A stretch of DNA of 64,000 nucleotides from Cristatella mucedo (Eukaryota; Bryozoa; Phylactolaemata; Cristatellidae). The translations under genes and the position numbers were made by a program. Of the stretch, positions 21,770 through 34,645 are shown in pieces. A model generated the notes under the pieces. That model searched no databases. It was not told where the DNA came from and worked only from the letters and a program-made list of their open reading frames with translations. The DNA is taken from contig WPIO01000042.1 of the NCBI GenBank assembly GCA_009760855.2, positions 3,238,501-3,302,500 on the forward strand. The letters are read 5' to 3'. The first letter of the stretch is position 1. Every line of letters begins with the position of its first letter.

Positions 21770-23415
21770 CAGTTGCTGGAACCGGCATATTCAACAATTT
21801 GTCGCAGGTTATGTGGTGATCATATCAGGAATGCTGACTTGGGTAGAGTCTCTCTCCTAGCTCTGCTGGATCTGTCGGCAGTTATTGTTAATATTGATCA
21901 TCGAATCCTTGCTGAGCTGACCTGTCGTCTCACGCAATGGGCATCGCATACTGCGGTGGTGTAGATCCAATCTCCATGGGAGTTTTCAGAGCAACTGTGT
22001 CAATGAGAAACAGCAGTATCCGAGGAGCCTTTAAAGTACTTGGTACCCCAGGAATCAGTGCGTGGTCACATTTTTTGCCCAATTTATACTCTCCCTCTTG
22101 CTGATAAAATCTCTAGGCACAATCTAGCATTCATTGTTATGCAGATGATACGCAGCTGTGCCAAAAAGCTTCATGTAGCAGCAAGACCTACAAATTTGTT
22201 ATGTACTGGTGCAAGACCGATGACATTTTCTTGTAGGTTGGGCTCGATTCGAAATTAATAAAAGTTATAGCACTATATTATAGTGTTTATCCAACTGAAA
22301 CCCCGTGGTTGTTCATCGAGTGGAAATAGGACATAATTTCGTCGTTGGTGACGGTCGGAGGTGGGTGGCATTTAATTAGTGCATCGCCCAGGTAGCTGCA
22401 TCGGGGGTGGGGGGCGAATTGCCCCCTGACTCCACCTTTGGCTGACCAGCTGTGTGCTTTATCCTTTCTGGCCGTCCAGCACGTCAAACACGGTTAGCTA
22501 CGTTGCAGCAAGTGTTGCTGACGTGAGCAGCTTGGATGGCAGCAAACTTTCTCAAATTGAATGACGATGCAACAACACACTAGTTATGGTCAAAGCTGTT
22601 ATTACTCGGAAACTTGCACGCCAACCCTCAAAGTCGGTTTGGGCAACAAATCTGCTGTGATCTGCACCGGTTCTTGGTGTCCTGTTCCTAGTGACCTTGC
22701 ATAGCATGATTACGTGTCAGCTCCACAGTCCTTTGCAAAACAAATTGGGTCTGCTTAGACAATGATGCCACATCCGAGCTTGTTTGTGCATTTGTGACAT
22801 CCCATCTTCCGTAACTCACTGCTTGGTACCGGCCTGTTCAATCATGCACTTAGAGAGCCGGTGCAAAACTCTGCAGCTGAGCTTGTCTGTCGTGAAGGTC
22901 GCTATTGCTGTGATTGCACACATCTCACCGACCAGGACTTGCTCCCCATAAAGCAAAAAATAGACTCCAAAACATTCTGCCACCTACTTTAAAGTCCCTT
23001 CGGTCTCTTGCTCCGGCTTGCCGATTTTAAATCCTTGCTAATCAAGCTAGGCGTCGTACCTCGTAAGACTCGCCGCGTTTTGCTTGGCCTCGAACCAACC
23101 TCAAATACTTTGGAGAGACCCCATGCCTTTAGTTCGGAAGCTCCCAAAGCCTGGAACTCACTCCGGACTGACGTCTAGACGTCGCCTGACTTGACGGCAT
23201 TTAAGATGAAGCTAAAAACTCACATGTTCCACACAGCTGATGCCGGCCCGTGTGAATCATTCTTCGTGTGCTTTTGCGTGCTTACAACGAGCTCGGTAAG
23301 CCTCGGTAACCGATGCTTCTTTTCCAGCACATGTAAAGTGCCTAGAAAGAGATTTAGTCCTCTTAGGGTGCAACATAAAAGTATTATTATTAATTATTAT
23401 TATTATTAAAATTAC
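21770..23415 (+). mobile_element. LINE-A copy with RT catalytic box, decayed
   Basis: In shifting frames: LLALLDLSA near 21.87 kb (palm, first catalytic Asp), a VPQESV(R)G segment near 22.05 kb, CYADDTQLC with the YADD box at 22138-22149, then the C-terminal segment (APKAWNSL, LTAFKMKLKTHMF at 23.1-23.25 kb) and gtgcctagaaagagatttag with an ATT tail. Frameshifts and stops abound. It is the only copy here with an intact YADD. Confidence 0.85.
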
Positions 23416-23424
23416 TCTATGTGT

Positions 23425-24019
23425 TGCAGTGGCTGCTGGTGTACATGTCTAGGTGTGCATGGTCTTGGCATACATTGTCTAGATCCCAAGCTCGATGAGT
23501 CTGCCAAGTTGGTGCTGCCATGCACGCTGCAAGTGGCTTCACTTGGGCGTGTGAAATGGTGTCCTCGGTTGCCCAAGTCGAATTCGCTGTGCGAAGGCGC
23601 CGTGAAACCACGGAGACTATTTCGCAGCTATTTTGCTGACTTGGTAGCTAGCTAGCTAGCTGCTGAACGTCGGCATCGGAAAAATGTGGCACCGACTTGC
23701 TGGCACCGCCCACTCCTCCCACCGTAGCCGCCGGCTCGAATTTCGCTAGACAATTTCTGCTCGTGCGGAAGCATGCATGCCACAGATACGGCTGCCTGCC
23801 CCCCCCCCCGTTTTATTCGTTGGTTGCCGTGCATACTGACATCATTAAGAAATGCGGATGGCTGTCCTTGTCTACTGCATCACTGCTTGCCGTGCTCGAG
23901 TCATTTTCGCTTGCACATAGGCCATCTTCGTGTTTGGGCTGTGGACACCATGTTCCTGGCCATGAGTTTGTTTTGAGTTTGGCTGTGCTGACGTTCTCAC
24001 ACACCTTGGCTGGTGCCAC
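23425..24019. other. Gap between two LINE-A copies
   Basis: It holds a (TAGC)n stub at 23645-23662 and a C10 run near 23.8 kb. Frames such as 23419-23655 look protein-like in places but have no recognisable family or clear splice borders. Confidence 0.4.
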
Positions 24020-24385
24020 TTCAATTAGTAATAATAATAATAATGCACTTGATAAAGCGCCCTCAGAGAACTTAATCTCTCTCTAGGTGCTTTACATTTG
24101 CTGCAAAGGGAAATGCAATTGAATGGTGAGTAAAATCATGCTTGATAAAGAAACAAAATGAATAACAGGGTTAGGGGTGACATGCACAGGGTCAGCATGC
24201 AAATGTGGTTAGTAGCATCATGCACAGTGTCAGCACACATAAGCACATGAAGGACGAATCACAGGGACCCACTAAATGCTGTCCTAAATAGGTGTGTTTT
24301 TAAATTCTTTTTAAATGTGATCAGTTCAGGGGATGTTCTGACGCAGGTCGGGAGGGAGTTCCAGGCTTTGGGAGCATACGAATTC
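24020..24385 (-). mobile_element. LINE-A 3' fragment
   Basis: Reverse complement of the ATT tail, hairpin, 3'UTR and the terminal RT segment. It stops abruptly at gggagcatacgaatt. Confidence 0.9.
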
Positions 24386-24389
24386 ACAC

Positions 24390-27125
24390 ATTCACCGTAG
24401 ACTGGACCAGATAGCTGCACTCCAAGAAGAGGTAGCCAAGAAAAAACATGGTCAACGAAAAGGGCTACTCCAACTGACCTAGAACTGGGTCAACTTTCTT
24501 TGCTAATATCCTATCCATCTGGCTAAAGCTGATCTGCATAAACTTGCCTGGTTTCAACAGCAGCCCTAGCAGTTCGTGTGTGCATGCTAATTTCTGTGCA
24601 GTCAGCGGTTACAAATATCGCATATAATACTGTTCGCACCTGACTGCTATCCCGTTATAGTTACTCTATCGCTTGTGAATCTTTGTAACTCCTAGTCCAA
24701 AGAGGCTCGAGGCATGAGGCCTGCATGCCACTGTCATTGATTTGGTGATGCCTTTACCAGGAGTTGTTGATGATTATGGTTGTTGTCACTACTCTATTAA
24801 ACACTATCGACCAGCAACCAACTTCTAAACTGCAGCTGTTGCTGTTTTATCGATGAAATGTCTGCCTACAGTGTCTTAAAATGGCAGCATGTTATATCTG
24901 TATGAGTCTTCTGTATGCATCCAGTCCAACTCGTAGCCACGATGAATTTGAGCTTGAGATCCGCCGCTATCGTGGCACTCAAAGGCAAAGTTGCTTTCGA
25001 TATGCATGCAGCTGTAGCAAACAGTCTACATGTCACGAACCTCTACAGACAAAAAAGGAGAACCATAGCCGAGTTCGTTTGTAGCAAATGTTTGAATAAA
25101 AAGGGACCAATCCCCAAAAGGTTTCTCGATTTTGCCGAGACATTCCTTAATTCCAAATGCAGGACGACCACTGGCCCTCTTCCGTAGTTCTGAGTGGGGG
25201 CTAACAGTTTTGCCATGAGCCTGGATCCAGTGCTCTACTGCTAAACCTATCGAGACTCCATGGCACTCAGAGTAAGGCTATACAGCTTCGGCTTTAAATT
25301 TCCCTTTACGCTAACAAGCCAAATTCCGGGCATGTGGCATTGATGAATCCACACCTTTTTTAATTGCAGATTGGGCATCGAGATGCAACTGTTGTGCCTC
25401 CTGTGGTCGGCGACCAGAGAGTGTATCTCTTGTACGGCTTGCACATAGGTTCAGGCAAGTGGAGTCAACTCCCACGAGCCATTTCATCTGTGATGTCGCT
25501 CAAATTGTACCATTCACATCTTTCAACCACTTCACGGTGTTTCAATTTCGTTAAGACGATATGCGTCCAGAGCGAGTTTAAGCTTTTGGTTGAATCACTC
25601 TCACTGCTGATGCCTTACAGTTGTCGACTGATCATATTCGTTGTTTATTATAATGACCATAATCATACTCCGAGTTGGCACAGCATCTTGCCAGCCTTGA
25701 TCAGCATTTTGATCGCCGGTAAGCCCCCCACCCCACCCCCACGAAAATGAATCAAAGCTAATGTACCTAGTACTATAGAGGTCGTGCCATATCTTAGTTA
25801 ATAAGTTGACGAGGGGGCATCTGGTCTGACAGCCTGAGCCATAGGCTGTTCCTTGTTCGATTAGTGCATACTTCCGGTTTGGTGTTTGAGCTTTGCAGCC
25901 TAGCTCTTGGACCACTTCTCCTTCTGCTGCAACTGCGCTTGACCAGGCCCTATTTGCTGCTGGCATAGCTTTCCGTAATCTCAAACTCTGCCGGCCAGTG
26001 TGTGCGCTTGTGTGTTTGTGTGTGTGTGTGTGCCTGCCTTCATGAGTGTATGGGTGTGTCTGTCTGTGTGTGTGTGTCTGTGTGTGCATGCGTGCATATG
26101 TGCATGAGTGTGTGCATGTGTGAATGTGTGTTTGGCGTATTTGTATGTGAGTGTGTGACCTGCCCTGAGGTGATGAGCTTTGCACGTGTAATGAGCCTGT
26201 CACGTCGTACCATGCTGCCCACCTCTCACGGTTGCCCGGCTGGCATGAACAGCCACCAGCAAGCCTCAACGACGAAACAAAACTCTGGTGGGGCCCCACT
26301 TAAAACGTGCTCTTTGCCAATTTTTCTCCTCTGTTGATCTGCCGTGTTTACCCGTTGCCTAGCTGCATGGAATGCTGCAATCAGCCACTGCCCGGTGATC
26401 CTTTGGCTGCCGGGCAGAGGCACCTGGCCAGCGGCAGAGTGGTGTGTCAGCCGAAGCAGCAGCTGCTGTTGCTGAGACCGGCGCCTGCCGGAGGGGTCGG
26501 TATGAGGATGTCGATTGATGAGGACCACGTGAAGGAGGCCCAGGCCAAACCGGTGCAGGGAAGACTCCGGCGTAGTCCAAGAGGGCTGTCTGCTCGAGAA
26601 GCCGGCACTCACGTGACACGCTTCAGCTTGTCGCATCGGGATGCGCTCGGTTTCTTCAGAGCTTTGGCACTTAAGAGTACATCGAGCATAGACAGCCGTG
26701 GTAAAGCCGAGATAGCATGTGGAGTGAAGGAGAGGAGTGAAGGAGGCGGAGCAGGGGCGCGGCAATATTGACTCTCTATGCTCCTAACCTCGACTTTGGC
26801 TATCGAGAAGGATGCTACTGCTTATGTCCGGCCTTCGAAGAAGGGCGAGGTGGGGCAAGGTCAGGCAGATGGGGGCGCTCTGTCTCTTGAGGCCTTCCCA
26901 CGCTATTGCGTGCCCAGTAGGACCTATCAAGGCTGCGGATGGTGCAACCTGCAGCTGGCACGGCCTGGGTAGAGGCGTAGATTGCCTAAGCAAGCAACGA
27001 CCGGTAGGCGATCGCTTAATTGAAGCTGATAGATATGCCGAATCGGAGCCAAGCCCATCGTATAGCCAGCAATCTACCGATGGCAGGTGGAAGAGATATG
27101 AGTGCAGCTTTCTTAAGTATTAGAC
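24390..27125. other. Intergenic; microsatellite and weak exon-like piece
   Basis: A (GT)n-like interrupted stretch lies at 26.0-26.16 kb. From 25370, after an excellent acceptor (tttttaattgcag), a plus frame reads IGHRDATVVPPVVGDQRVYL and on to GSGKWSQLPRAI. It is faintly Kelch-like, but no clear donor or partner exon was found. The rest shows nothing. Confidence 0.35.
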
Positions 27126-27129
27126 CAGG

Positions 27130-27490
27130 TTTCAATATACGAGTGAAGCTAGTCTGCCACGACTCGGTCAGTGTCCTTGATAGGAAAGGTAGAAAGGAGA
27201 CTGGGCGGAAGTTGCTCCAATTCTCTTGGTCTAGTGCTGCTTTCTTGAGTAGTGACCTGACGACTGACTTTTTGAAAGGTGCTGGGACATGACCTGAGGC
27301 TAATGACAAATTTATGATTTTAGTTATGCATGGCAGCCGCAGATCTATGCATCCTAGAAGCAGGACACTGGGAATAGGACCTAGAAGAATAGTTCTCTTC
27401 TTTGGTAAGAATATGAATTTCAGGATGAGGTCATGCGTGACCTCCTTGAATGTAGACACAGAGACACAGAGTTGCTGGACAGAATTGAGG
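27130..27490 (-). mobile_element. LINE-A RT N-terminal fragment
   Basis: The minus strand reads MSTFKEVTHDLILKF, ASGHVPAPFKKSVVRSLLKK and FRPVSFLPFLSRTL, matching the RT fingers of the copy at 16 kb. It ends at agaattgagg, where plus-strand LINE-A sequence begins abruptly. Confidence 0.85.
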
Positions 27491-28570
27491 TTTTCACTTG
27501 TATGTAGATGACACTCGCTATACCTTTGCTTTGATCCCTCAGCCCTTCAGTATGTCACATTTTCTCAACTCGCTTACTGCATGTATTAATGACATCTCCA
27601 CATAGATAGCAGCAAACTTTCTTAAATTGAATGACGATAACTTACTAGTTATGGGTAAATCAAGAGTGATTCAGAAATTGGAAAACGAACTCTCAAAATC
27701 GGCTCTGCCAGCACATCTCTTGCTGCATCTGCACGAAATCTAGGTGTCCTGTTCCAAAGAGACCAGTCATTAGACCACCATATCAGTTCCACGGTCAAGT
27801 CTACCCACTTTCAGCTACATGACATTGCTAAAATTCAGGCTTGCTTAGACAGGGATACTACATACATCTAAATTAGTCCATGCATTTTTGGCATTCCGTC
27901 TCGACTTGTACAACTCACTGTTTGCTGGTCTACTGGCCTGTGCAATCAGGCGTTTACAGTTGGTGTAAAACTCTACTGCTGAGCTTGATTGTCGTGAGCA
28001 TTGCAGTTGCCACATCACATCACTTCTAGCCGACCTGCACTGGCTCCCAGTCAAGCAGGCAGCGACTTTAAGGTTCTGTCACTCACTTTTAGGACACTTC
28101 ATTCTCTGGCTCCAGCCTATCTATCAGACCGAGTACCCCACCAGGCTAGGTAGACACCATACAATTCTCCTTTCTGAATCAAATCTTTTACCTATACCTC
28201 GTGCGAACTTCGTCCTTTGAAAGCGGTGCCCTTAGTTTGTATGCTCGCAAAGCTTGGAAATCACTGACTGACATTCCCTTGAATGACATTTAAAAAAAGC
28301 TAAAATGCACCTTATTGGTCACAGAATTTAGTGGGTCTTTGTGATTCTTTTTTGTGTGCCTATGCGTGCATGCTGCCAATAACCAGACTTGCATGCTGAC
28401 CCTGTTCACACCCCTTCTAACCATGCTATGCTTGATGACATTGTGCATGCTACCCCTAACTATTCGATCATGTTTCCTTTACAGTATATTTAAATTGCCT
28501 AGAAATAGATTAGGTTTTGTGAGAGTGCCGTACAAATGTATTATTATTATTATTTTATTATTATTATGCT
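27491..28570 (+). mobile_element. LINE-A 3' half inserted in opposite orientation
   Basis: It starts abruptly with HLYVDDTRYTF (YVDD catalytic box at 27501-27512), continues through the RT thumb and C-terminal region and the 3'UTR (tgctgaccctgttcac, cctagaaatagatta), and ends in an ATT tail. It has many stops. It separates minus-strand RT sequence on its left from minus-strand endonuclease sequence on its right. Confidence 0.85.
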
Positions 28571-29110
28571 TCCACAGCCAGTAATGCCGATTGACACCAC
28601 GGCATCTCCCGGTTTGACAAGAGTATAGGAGAATCTAAAAACCATGATAATTGGCACTTACGGTGTCTCTTGACTTGTCCAAATGAATGTTAAAATCACC
28701 CGTAACAAGGGAAGATCTATTTTTTGCAAAAAGAATCGTAAAGGAACGTGGGAGCGATAGATTACGATCACTGTTGTTGGCAGCTGTTGTCTGAGGGAAT
28801 TAAAACAAGAGATTTGAAAGACTGCTTCTAGGGGACTGCAAACGTTTTGAAATTGAGGCAGCAGCATGTGACAATGGTGACACCTCTGCCAGTTTTCTTT
28901 GATCTAGGGGTGTGAAAGAACAAAAACCAGTCGGCATGGTATCAGTTATGGTTCGGGAATTTAACAAATTTCAGCCAGGTCTCGGTCAAAGTGAACAGGT
29001 CGAGATTGCTGTCACTGATTATGTCGTGCAAATTAAGCAAACATTCCAAAGGCAAGCGTTAAGATGGGCTGGGGGGTTATAGTAGGCCTGATAGCCATCA
29101 ATGTTGAGCG
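28571..29110 (-). mobile_element. LINE endonuclease domain fragment
   Basis: The minus strand reads LFTLTETWL near 29.0 kb, a GRGVTIV block near 28.9 kb, and TGDFNIHLDKSRDT near 28.68 kb. LTETWL and GDFN are hallmark motifs of the apurinic-like endonuclease at the N-terminus of CR1/L2-type LINE ORF2. Frames are broken. It is probably the 5' part of the element whose RT start lies at 27130-27490. Confidence 0.8.
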
Positions 29111-29639
29111 ATTCACAACAAGATGGAGATCGGCTAGCGACAATGATCAGAATACCAAGGGAGGGAGCCTCCATCCAGCCTTGGGGCCCCTGACTGGAGT
29201 TGATTTCGACTGGAGTTTATTTCGTTAATGCCTAGTTAATGGGCCCTGTAACAGCAACCACCGGTAGGAATACATTTGAACGACAATAGCAAATCAATAA
29301 AAAGCGTTGCTCATACCTAATGGCAGGTTACTAACAGTCGGCAAAGCTAAAGCCTGAGCCACTGTTTGCCGAGCGTGGCTGGAAGCTGTAAGCGTTCGGG
29401 TATAATATTGCATAAGCACGTCATTTCTTAAGCGCTACGGGGTCAAACAACAAACGGGTATGCATCCTGCAATGGACAAGAAACGCTATTGGCACCTGGT
29501 GTAGGAAGGCTGGCCTCTAAGAACGCTCACCCGTGTTGAGTGATGCGTGTCAATAGCAACCTGTACTACGATGAACAATTTGTCCGACTAGTTCAGAAAT
29601 ATCGGCCGACTTTAAAGTTAAAGTAAAGGTCTGCTTATT

Positions 29640-29830
29640 TCTGACTCAACTGCCTTATTGATATCCAGCTGAAAAAGTGCCTGAGGAGATATCCTCCTAT
29701 CCCTCCCCTTTAATGCAGAAAGCAGTAAAGAATTACCGGCTGAAGGACTCGAACCCACGACATGGGTTGTGACGTGGGAAAACCTTGCACTTAGGAAAAC
29801 ACTCGGAGGGGCTTTTAGGTGACACGTCTT
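29640..29830 (-). repeat. SINE-2-like copy
   Basis: The minus strand carries a B-box-like gggttcgagtcc within a tRNA-like head and the family's spacer. Strongly diverged. Confidence 0.55.
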
Positions 29831-29929
29831 GATCCGGTGCATGATGTGCACTCGTTGTACACCTGGCTGTGCTGTAGGCGACTGCTCAAAAATAGTATGG
29901 GAGACATTTTAAACCTACAATATATTTAT

Positions 29930-30095
29930 AGTAATAATAATACATTTATATAGCACCGTCCGAGAACTTAATCTCTTTCTACGCACTTTGCTTTTGCTGC
30001 AAAGGAAGCGCGATCAGATGGTTAATGGTAGCCAGCTCAGCGTCAGCAAGAATTACATGGTTAGAGGTGACATGCACAGGGTCACACAATGCATT
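29930..30095 (-). mobile_element. LINE-A subfamily 3' fragment
   Basis: ATT-type tail, gagaacttaatctctttcta, then aaaggaagcgcgatcagatg, a 3'UTR variant shared with the fragment at 33910. It marks a subfamily distinct from the copy at 24 kb. Confidence 0.75.
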
Positions 30096-30099
30096 CCAC

Positions 30100-31980
30100 C
30101 ACTGCTTTCTAAACTGACTCGTCATGAAGTTGTTATTTCACAGCCTGGTTGAGCCAGTGCGTCATACTCGAGTTAGCAGCCCCTGTGGTGTGCCTGCTCG
30201 CGAGATCTTTGCCAGACAGTGTTATAGGTTTGCGAGGAGCAATGACAGGTACACTCGACCCAGCCTGATCCACCTCGGCTGACCGGTTCGTTTACTTATT
30301 GCTTATCGTTGTGCAGTTACCCCGAGGCCTGAGGTCCACTGTCTTTCTGGATTTGCTGCACCACGGATACAGTGTCTTTTTGCATTTATTTGCAGACAAT
30401 TTGTTTCACGCGTGCAAATAGCAGAGGGAGAATTTATTAAAAGTGAGTGCCGAATTTGTCCTACGCTCACAAACGTGCTTTAAAGGAACTGCAACGTCCT
30501 TTGCTCTCTACTCGGGCTGGAAAAAAGCTCAAAAATTGATTGGGGACAATAAAAATGCTCAATTTCTGTACAACTAAGCTCGTAGAGGACCCACTCACAC
30601 AAGGGCCAAGCAAACACCTCGTGGAGGCGTGTGGCCGGGCTCTCAGCCTTGCTTGATAGCTTGCTATAAGTGACCCCTCGGATTGTTTTCCAGGAATTTT
30701 ATCTTTACGGTTCGTCCGGTGGCCGGGGTACTTGTGTGCTGGCTGTGGGAATTACCCTCAGCCGCCGAGGCCTCATCATATCAGGCCTAGGCTCGAGGCT
30801 GAGCGGCCACCACTCTAGGCTAGACAGAGTGAAACCCGTGGGAGCTTCATTCAGAACCAACGGTGACTGGTGCCCCGCCGCCCACCAATGTAGCCGAGCC
30901 GAAGCATTGCAGCAGCACTGGCCACCCTCTGGCACGGTCCGTTGGTTGCCAGAGGGTGGCCTGCCTCGTAGAAAGCGCCTCCTCGGCCAGTGTGCAGCCA
31001 TCGCTTGCACATCATACCCGTGATATTTGCTCCAGCAGCAGCTGCAGCGAACGGAAATTGACCATCTCGCTTGCACCTCACTCAGCTCCTGCCTTGATCG
31101 GACTTGATCGGACTTGAGAGTCAAATCGGTCCACCAAACCGCCGACTGGTCTGAGACAGCAGCTTTCTCACTTGCAGCTCTAGTGCCAAGCGTTCCTACA
31201 AAAGTAAAAATTTCTCACGCGCCCTGCCCCATCCCCCTTCCGATGAAATGTGGCACGTTGGGAGCTTCTGAGTTTCATAGACACGCGACTTGTGCCCCTA
31301 CTGCCGTACACCAGCTGTCCGGCAGAATGATAAAAGGCCTCACACACACTTGGGAGAAAATGTTTGCTGATTTAGCAGCCTCAGTTATATCTCTACTAAT
31401 TAAAGCGAGAAAGTCCATCGCGAAGCATGACTGACTGACCAATCAAGCAACTGTTACGTCTGCATGGTGTACCCTTTCAAACGTCAAACAGGCAAGAGTG
31501 TGCCTAGCATCATGTAGCCACACATCCCTGCATGCATCGCACAGCACCGCTGTGCGGTGAGATGTCCGACCTCGACCTTCAGAAGAGAGATGTCATTTTT
31601 AGGAGAGAGTAGACAGTCAAAAAGGCAGGAAAACATTGCAGATCCACCTTCGAATTTCACCGAAGTGGCATAATGAGAAAAATTCTCCAACTCAGAAAAC
31701 CTCAATGCTTTGATCGGATACCTCGGTCTTAAATTGATCAATGCTCAGCAGCTGAAATCCGTGCTCAAGGAGAGGAACTTGCTGGATGGAAGTGTGATAG
31801 CGACAGATCAGATAGAGCTTCAAAGCAACTTTGTGATAGGGCTCGGTCTGCAGGATAAGGTGTTCTTGGTGCATTGCACAGGTGGCACACTAGCCTCACT
31901 TGGAAAAATGGCAAACTTCTATCAAGCAGCAAGATGGCGAAGCATTGTCTTCCGTGACAGAACTACTATAACTCAGCGAA
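30100..31980. other. Intergenic with a hairpin; no gene called
   Basis: After ttgttttccag (30693) a plus frame reads EFYLYGSSGGRGTCVLAVGI. It is plausible as an exon start but has no donor. A 15-bp-arm inverted repeat lies at 30920-30961. Nothing else is recognised. Confidence 0.4.
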
Positions 31981-31989
31981 TCGAGTCCA

Positions 31990-32150
31990 CAGGCAGTAAG
32001 CTGCTCTTAACGACAGATGAGCCTTAAAAGCTACCACCTCCACTTGCAAGTGGCAATAAAGGATCGACCGTGGCAGGATTCGAACCCACGACCTGGGTAG
32101 TGATGAGCAAGCACCTTAGCCGTGGGCTAACACCCAGAGGGGCGCCTACT
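31990..32150 (-). repeat. SINE-2 copy
   Basis: On the minus strand an A-box-like tagcccacggctaaggtgc, a B-box-like gggttcgaatcc and the spacer ttattgccacttgcaagtg match the clear copy at 17797. Confidence 0.75.
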
Positions 32151-32959
32151 ACCCTAGGGGTCTTCTTTCTACGTCGCGAACTGCTGTCCAAGCAGGCATG
32201 GTCATGTGATGCTATTCTGCTCAAACTGTCGTTGCCTCCTCTTTTCTGTGCAGCTGAACGATAGAGCAATTTCCTCAAAGCATGGCTATAGGTTCCCCAG
32301 CTGTTTGTAAGAGTGCATGTGATACGTGAGCTTGCACGTGATGGCTTTTGTTGCAGTGTCTATTGGACAAACAGTTTACGACAGTCGTATGCTTAGTAAG
32401 TACGAGCCATGCGATGTGAGTCTAAGTAGTGGCTCTTTGTCCTTTTTTGCTAAATCTACTGTCACTGAGAAAATGAAGCCTTTCAAAATTGGCTCAGCTG
32501 GCGTACTGCTTGTAGCCTCTGCACACAAACCGGATATCCTATTCCAAATTTACCTATAGGTAGGCGATCACTTCCGCTCCCCAGTCACGGCAGCACAATT
32601 TCGGTTAGCATACATTCTGCTGGCATGTTTATATTGGGGAATTGCAGTCGGGTTCCGCAAACAGCTGAGATCTACCTTAACGAGGCTGCATGAAGCTCGA
32701 GTAGTGGTCGCTTTTTATGTAACTCTGATTATAACAGAAATAATAAAACATTTGTACAGAACTCCTAAGCTGGAAAGAAAGCATGCCAGACGATTAGTGG
32801 TAACATACACCTTGTAGGCATGCAAAAGCACAGACGAACATTTCACACGGGAGCGGAAATGCTTTAAAGAAAATATGTGCTTTTAGCTGCATTTTTTCAT
32901 GTCAAGTTGAAGGGGTGTCTTGACATCAGTCAGGAATTAGTTATGCGAATTGAAGGTAC

Positions 32960-33180
32960 TCTATTCAATAGATTTTAGGTTGCTTCGAGGCACAGCTAAA
33001 TCGCCCGAGTTGGAAGACCAGGTGACACGATGAGAAGCAACAATGAGGAAAGCATTTTGGACAGGTCGGCCAGAGACTAGCTGTCCCAGAAGTGAGTGAC
33101 AGAGCCTTGAAGTCGATGCGCTGCTTGCCGTGGTGCCAGTCTCGTTCGTTGGAAAGCTGTCTAACCTGACCTTTGCCATA
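32960..33180 (-). mobile_element. Diverged LINE-A-like RT C-terminal fragment
   Basis: Reverse-complement similarity to the LINE-A terminal region: gattttaggttg for the gatttgaggttt block, gtgagtgacagagccttgaa for gtgagcgacaaaaccctgaa, and the cagtctcgttcgttgg block. No tail is present. Confidence 0.6.
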
Positions 33181-33247
33181 GACCCTAAGTATGCCTTCCC
33201 CTGTTCACGGCATTTCTTCTTCCCGAGCTGCAGTACCAGTGTAATTT

Positions 33248-33395
33248 AAATAATTGATTTATGTAGCACCCTAAGAGAACTTAATCTCTACTCAGGCGTG
33301 TGAAATAAATCATGGGGCTTGAGCCCACGACCTCGGCCATCAAATGCGCTCACCTTGACCTTGATCGGGTGAACACCTTAACTGGTCCAAACTTG
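33248..33395 (-). repeat. SINE-1 copy
   Basis: Minus strand: a tRNA-like head (gggctcaagcccc B box) followed by the LINE-A-type tail gagattaagttctcttaggg. Fairly well preserved. Confidence 0.78.
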
Positions 33396-33510
33396 GTGAA
33401 GTCTGGCGGGTCTCATGCTCATGAGGAGGTCGACCTGTCTCGAGAAAGGGGAGCAGCTTTGCTGTGGTAGGTGCGCCCGCCAGGCAAGTTGGCGGCCATG
33501 CTTGGGTGCT

Positions 33511-33511
<1 letters not shown>

Positions 33512-33593
<82 letters not shown>

Positions 33594-33595
33594 TC

Positions 33596-33633
<38 letters not shown>

Positions 33634-33637
33634 TTCT
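33512..33637. repeat. (CT)n microsatellite
   Basis: Pure CT from 33512 to 33598, then interrupted to 33637. Long apparent Ser/Leu or Glu/Arg frames across it are artefacts of the repeat. Confidence 0.97.
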
Positions 33638-33909
33638 CAGCACTGTCAGGTTGTTCTTCTGAACACTTGGATCGTCCGCTGAGCAGACTGCAACCATTCC
33701 CAGATGACGGTTTGTTTGCAGACAAAGCAACCAAGGGAGTGGCAAAGGCACTTGCTCTTGTAGCAGCAGATGACATCGCTAGATTCTCTGGATTGACAAG
33801 CTTCATTCAAGCCTGGTTCGTTCATGTCTCGGCACCACAATAGTCCTCAAGTCTCCGGTGGCAATGTATAAGAATATCAGCTGTCTTTTCAGCGACAGTA
33901 AAGTTTTTT

Positions 33910-34035
33910 AATAATAACAATAATATATTTGATATAGCGCCATCAGAGAACTCGATCTCTTCCTAGGCACTTTAGATTAGCTGCAAAGGAAGCACGATCG
34001 AATGATTAGTGGTAGCATGCTCAATAAACACACGA
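33910..34035 (-). mobile_element. LINE-A subfamily 3' fragment
   Basis: Short copy with a degenerate AAT tail, gagaactcgatctcttccta and aaaggaagcacgatcgaatg, the same 3'UTR variant as at 29930. Confidence 0.75.
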
Positions 34036-34408
34036 GCAGAAGCTACGGTCTTTGCCTTCATACGTCAATAAATGCATCCATGGGAATTAATAACTCATTT
34101 TATTGCGCTTCAGATGCAGTCATATTTCGTAGTCCCATTCCTCTAGGTGACAGAACTTGGAAGGGTTTATAAAGGTCTGCTCGTGTAAAAACAAAGTGTG
34201 GTGAGCTTTGAACGATTTAAAAAGGCAACTTATTCTGTCGATCAGACGAGAAACTGCTGCAAAAAAGGTATAGCCAGTCCTTCTGTAAGTTCAAAGTCAA
34301 TATACGCATTCATTCGCTTGATCTTTGTCCTCTACATGCACAACACACTTCCGTGCAAATCGCTAAATCGGGATTACAATGCAGCTATTGCATTATGTCA
34401 ATATGTAA

Positions 34409-34645
34409 TGGCACATCCTTTCCAGCCGTTCTGAGCTGCTACTTCCATGCAACTCACTTCCTCGACTACCCTCCTGAATCAGAAATGAAACTGACTCAGC
34501 TATGCTTCTCAGTTTCTCTTTGTTGCATGAGACGAAGTCTGTTGGCTACCGAAAGCCACTTCGGCTGTGAGTGAGCTACATAAAACTCTCCCACGTGACA
34601 GCTACACAGTCTTTTTGGAGTTACAGTACATAACATAAATATTGG
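34409..34645 (+). mobile_element. LINE-B 3' terminus within the right arm
   Basis: It carries the LINE-B terminal segment (gttggctaccgaaagcc, gtgagtgagctacataaaac) and 3' end. It matches 8775-9006 in reverse complement. Confidence 0.88.

Noticed and set aside
25364-25750. A Kelch-repeat protein exon
   Set aside because: One GSGKWSQLP-like motif after a good acceptor is suggestive, but there is no donor, no second repeat and the later translation is not Kelch-like.
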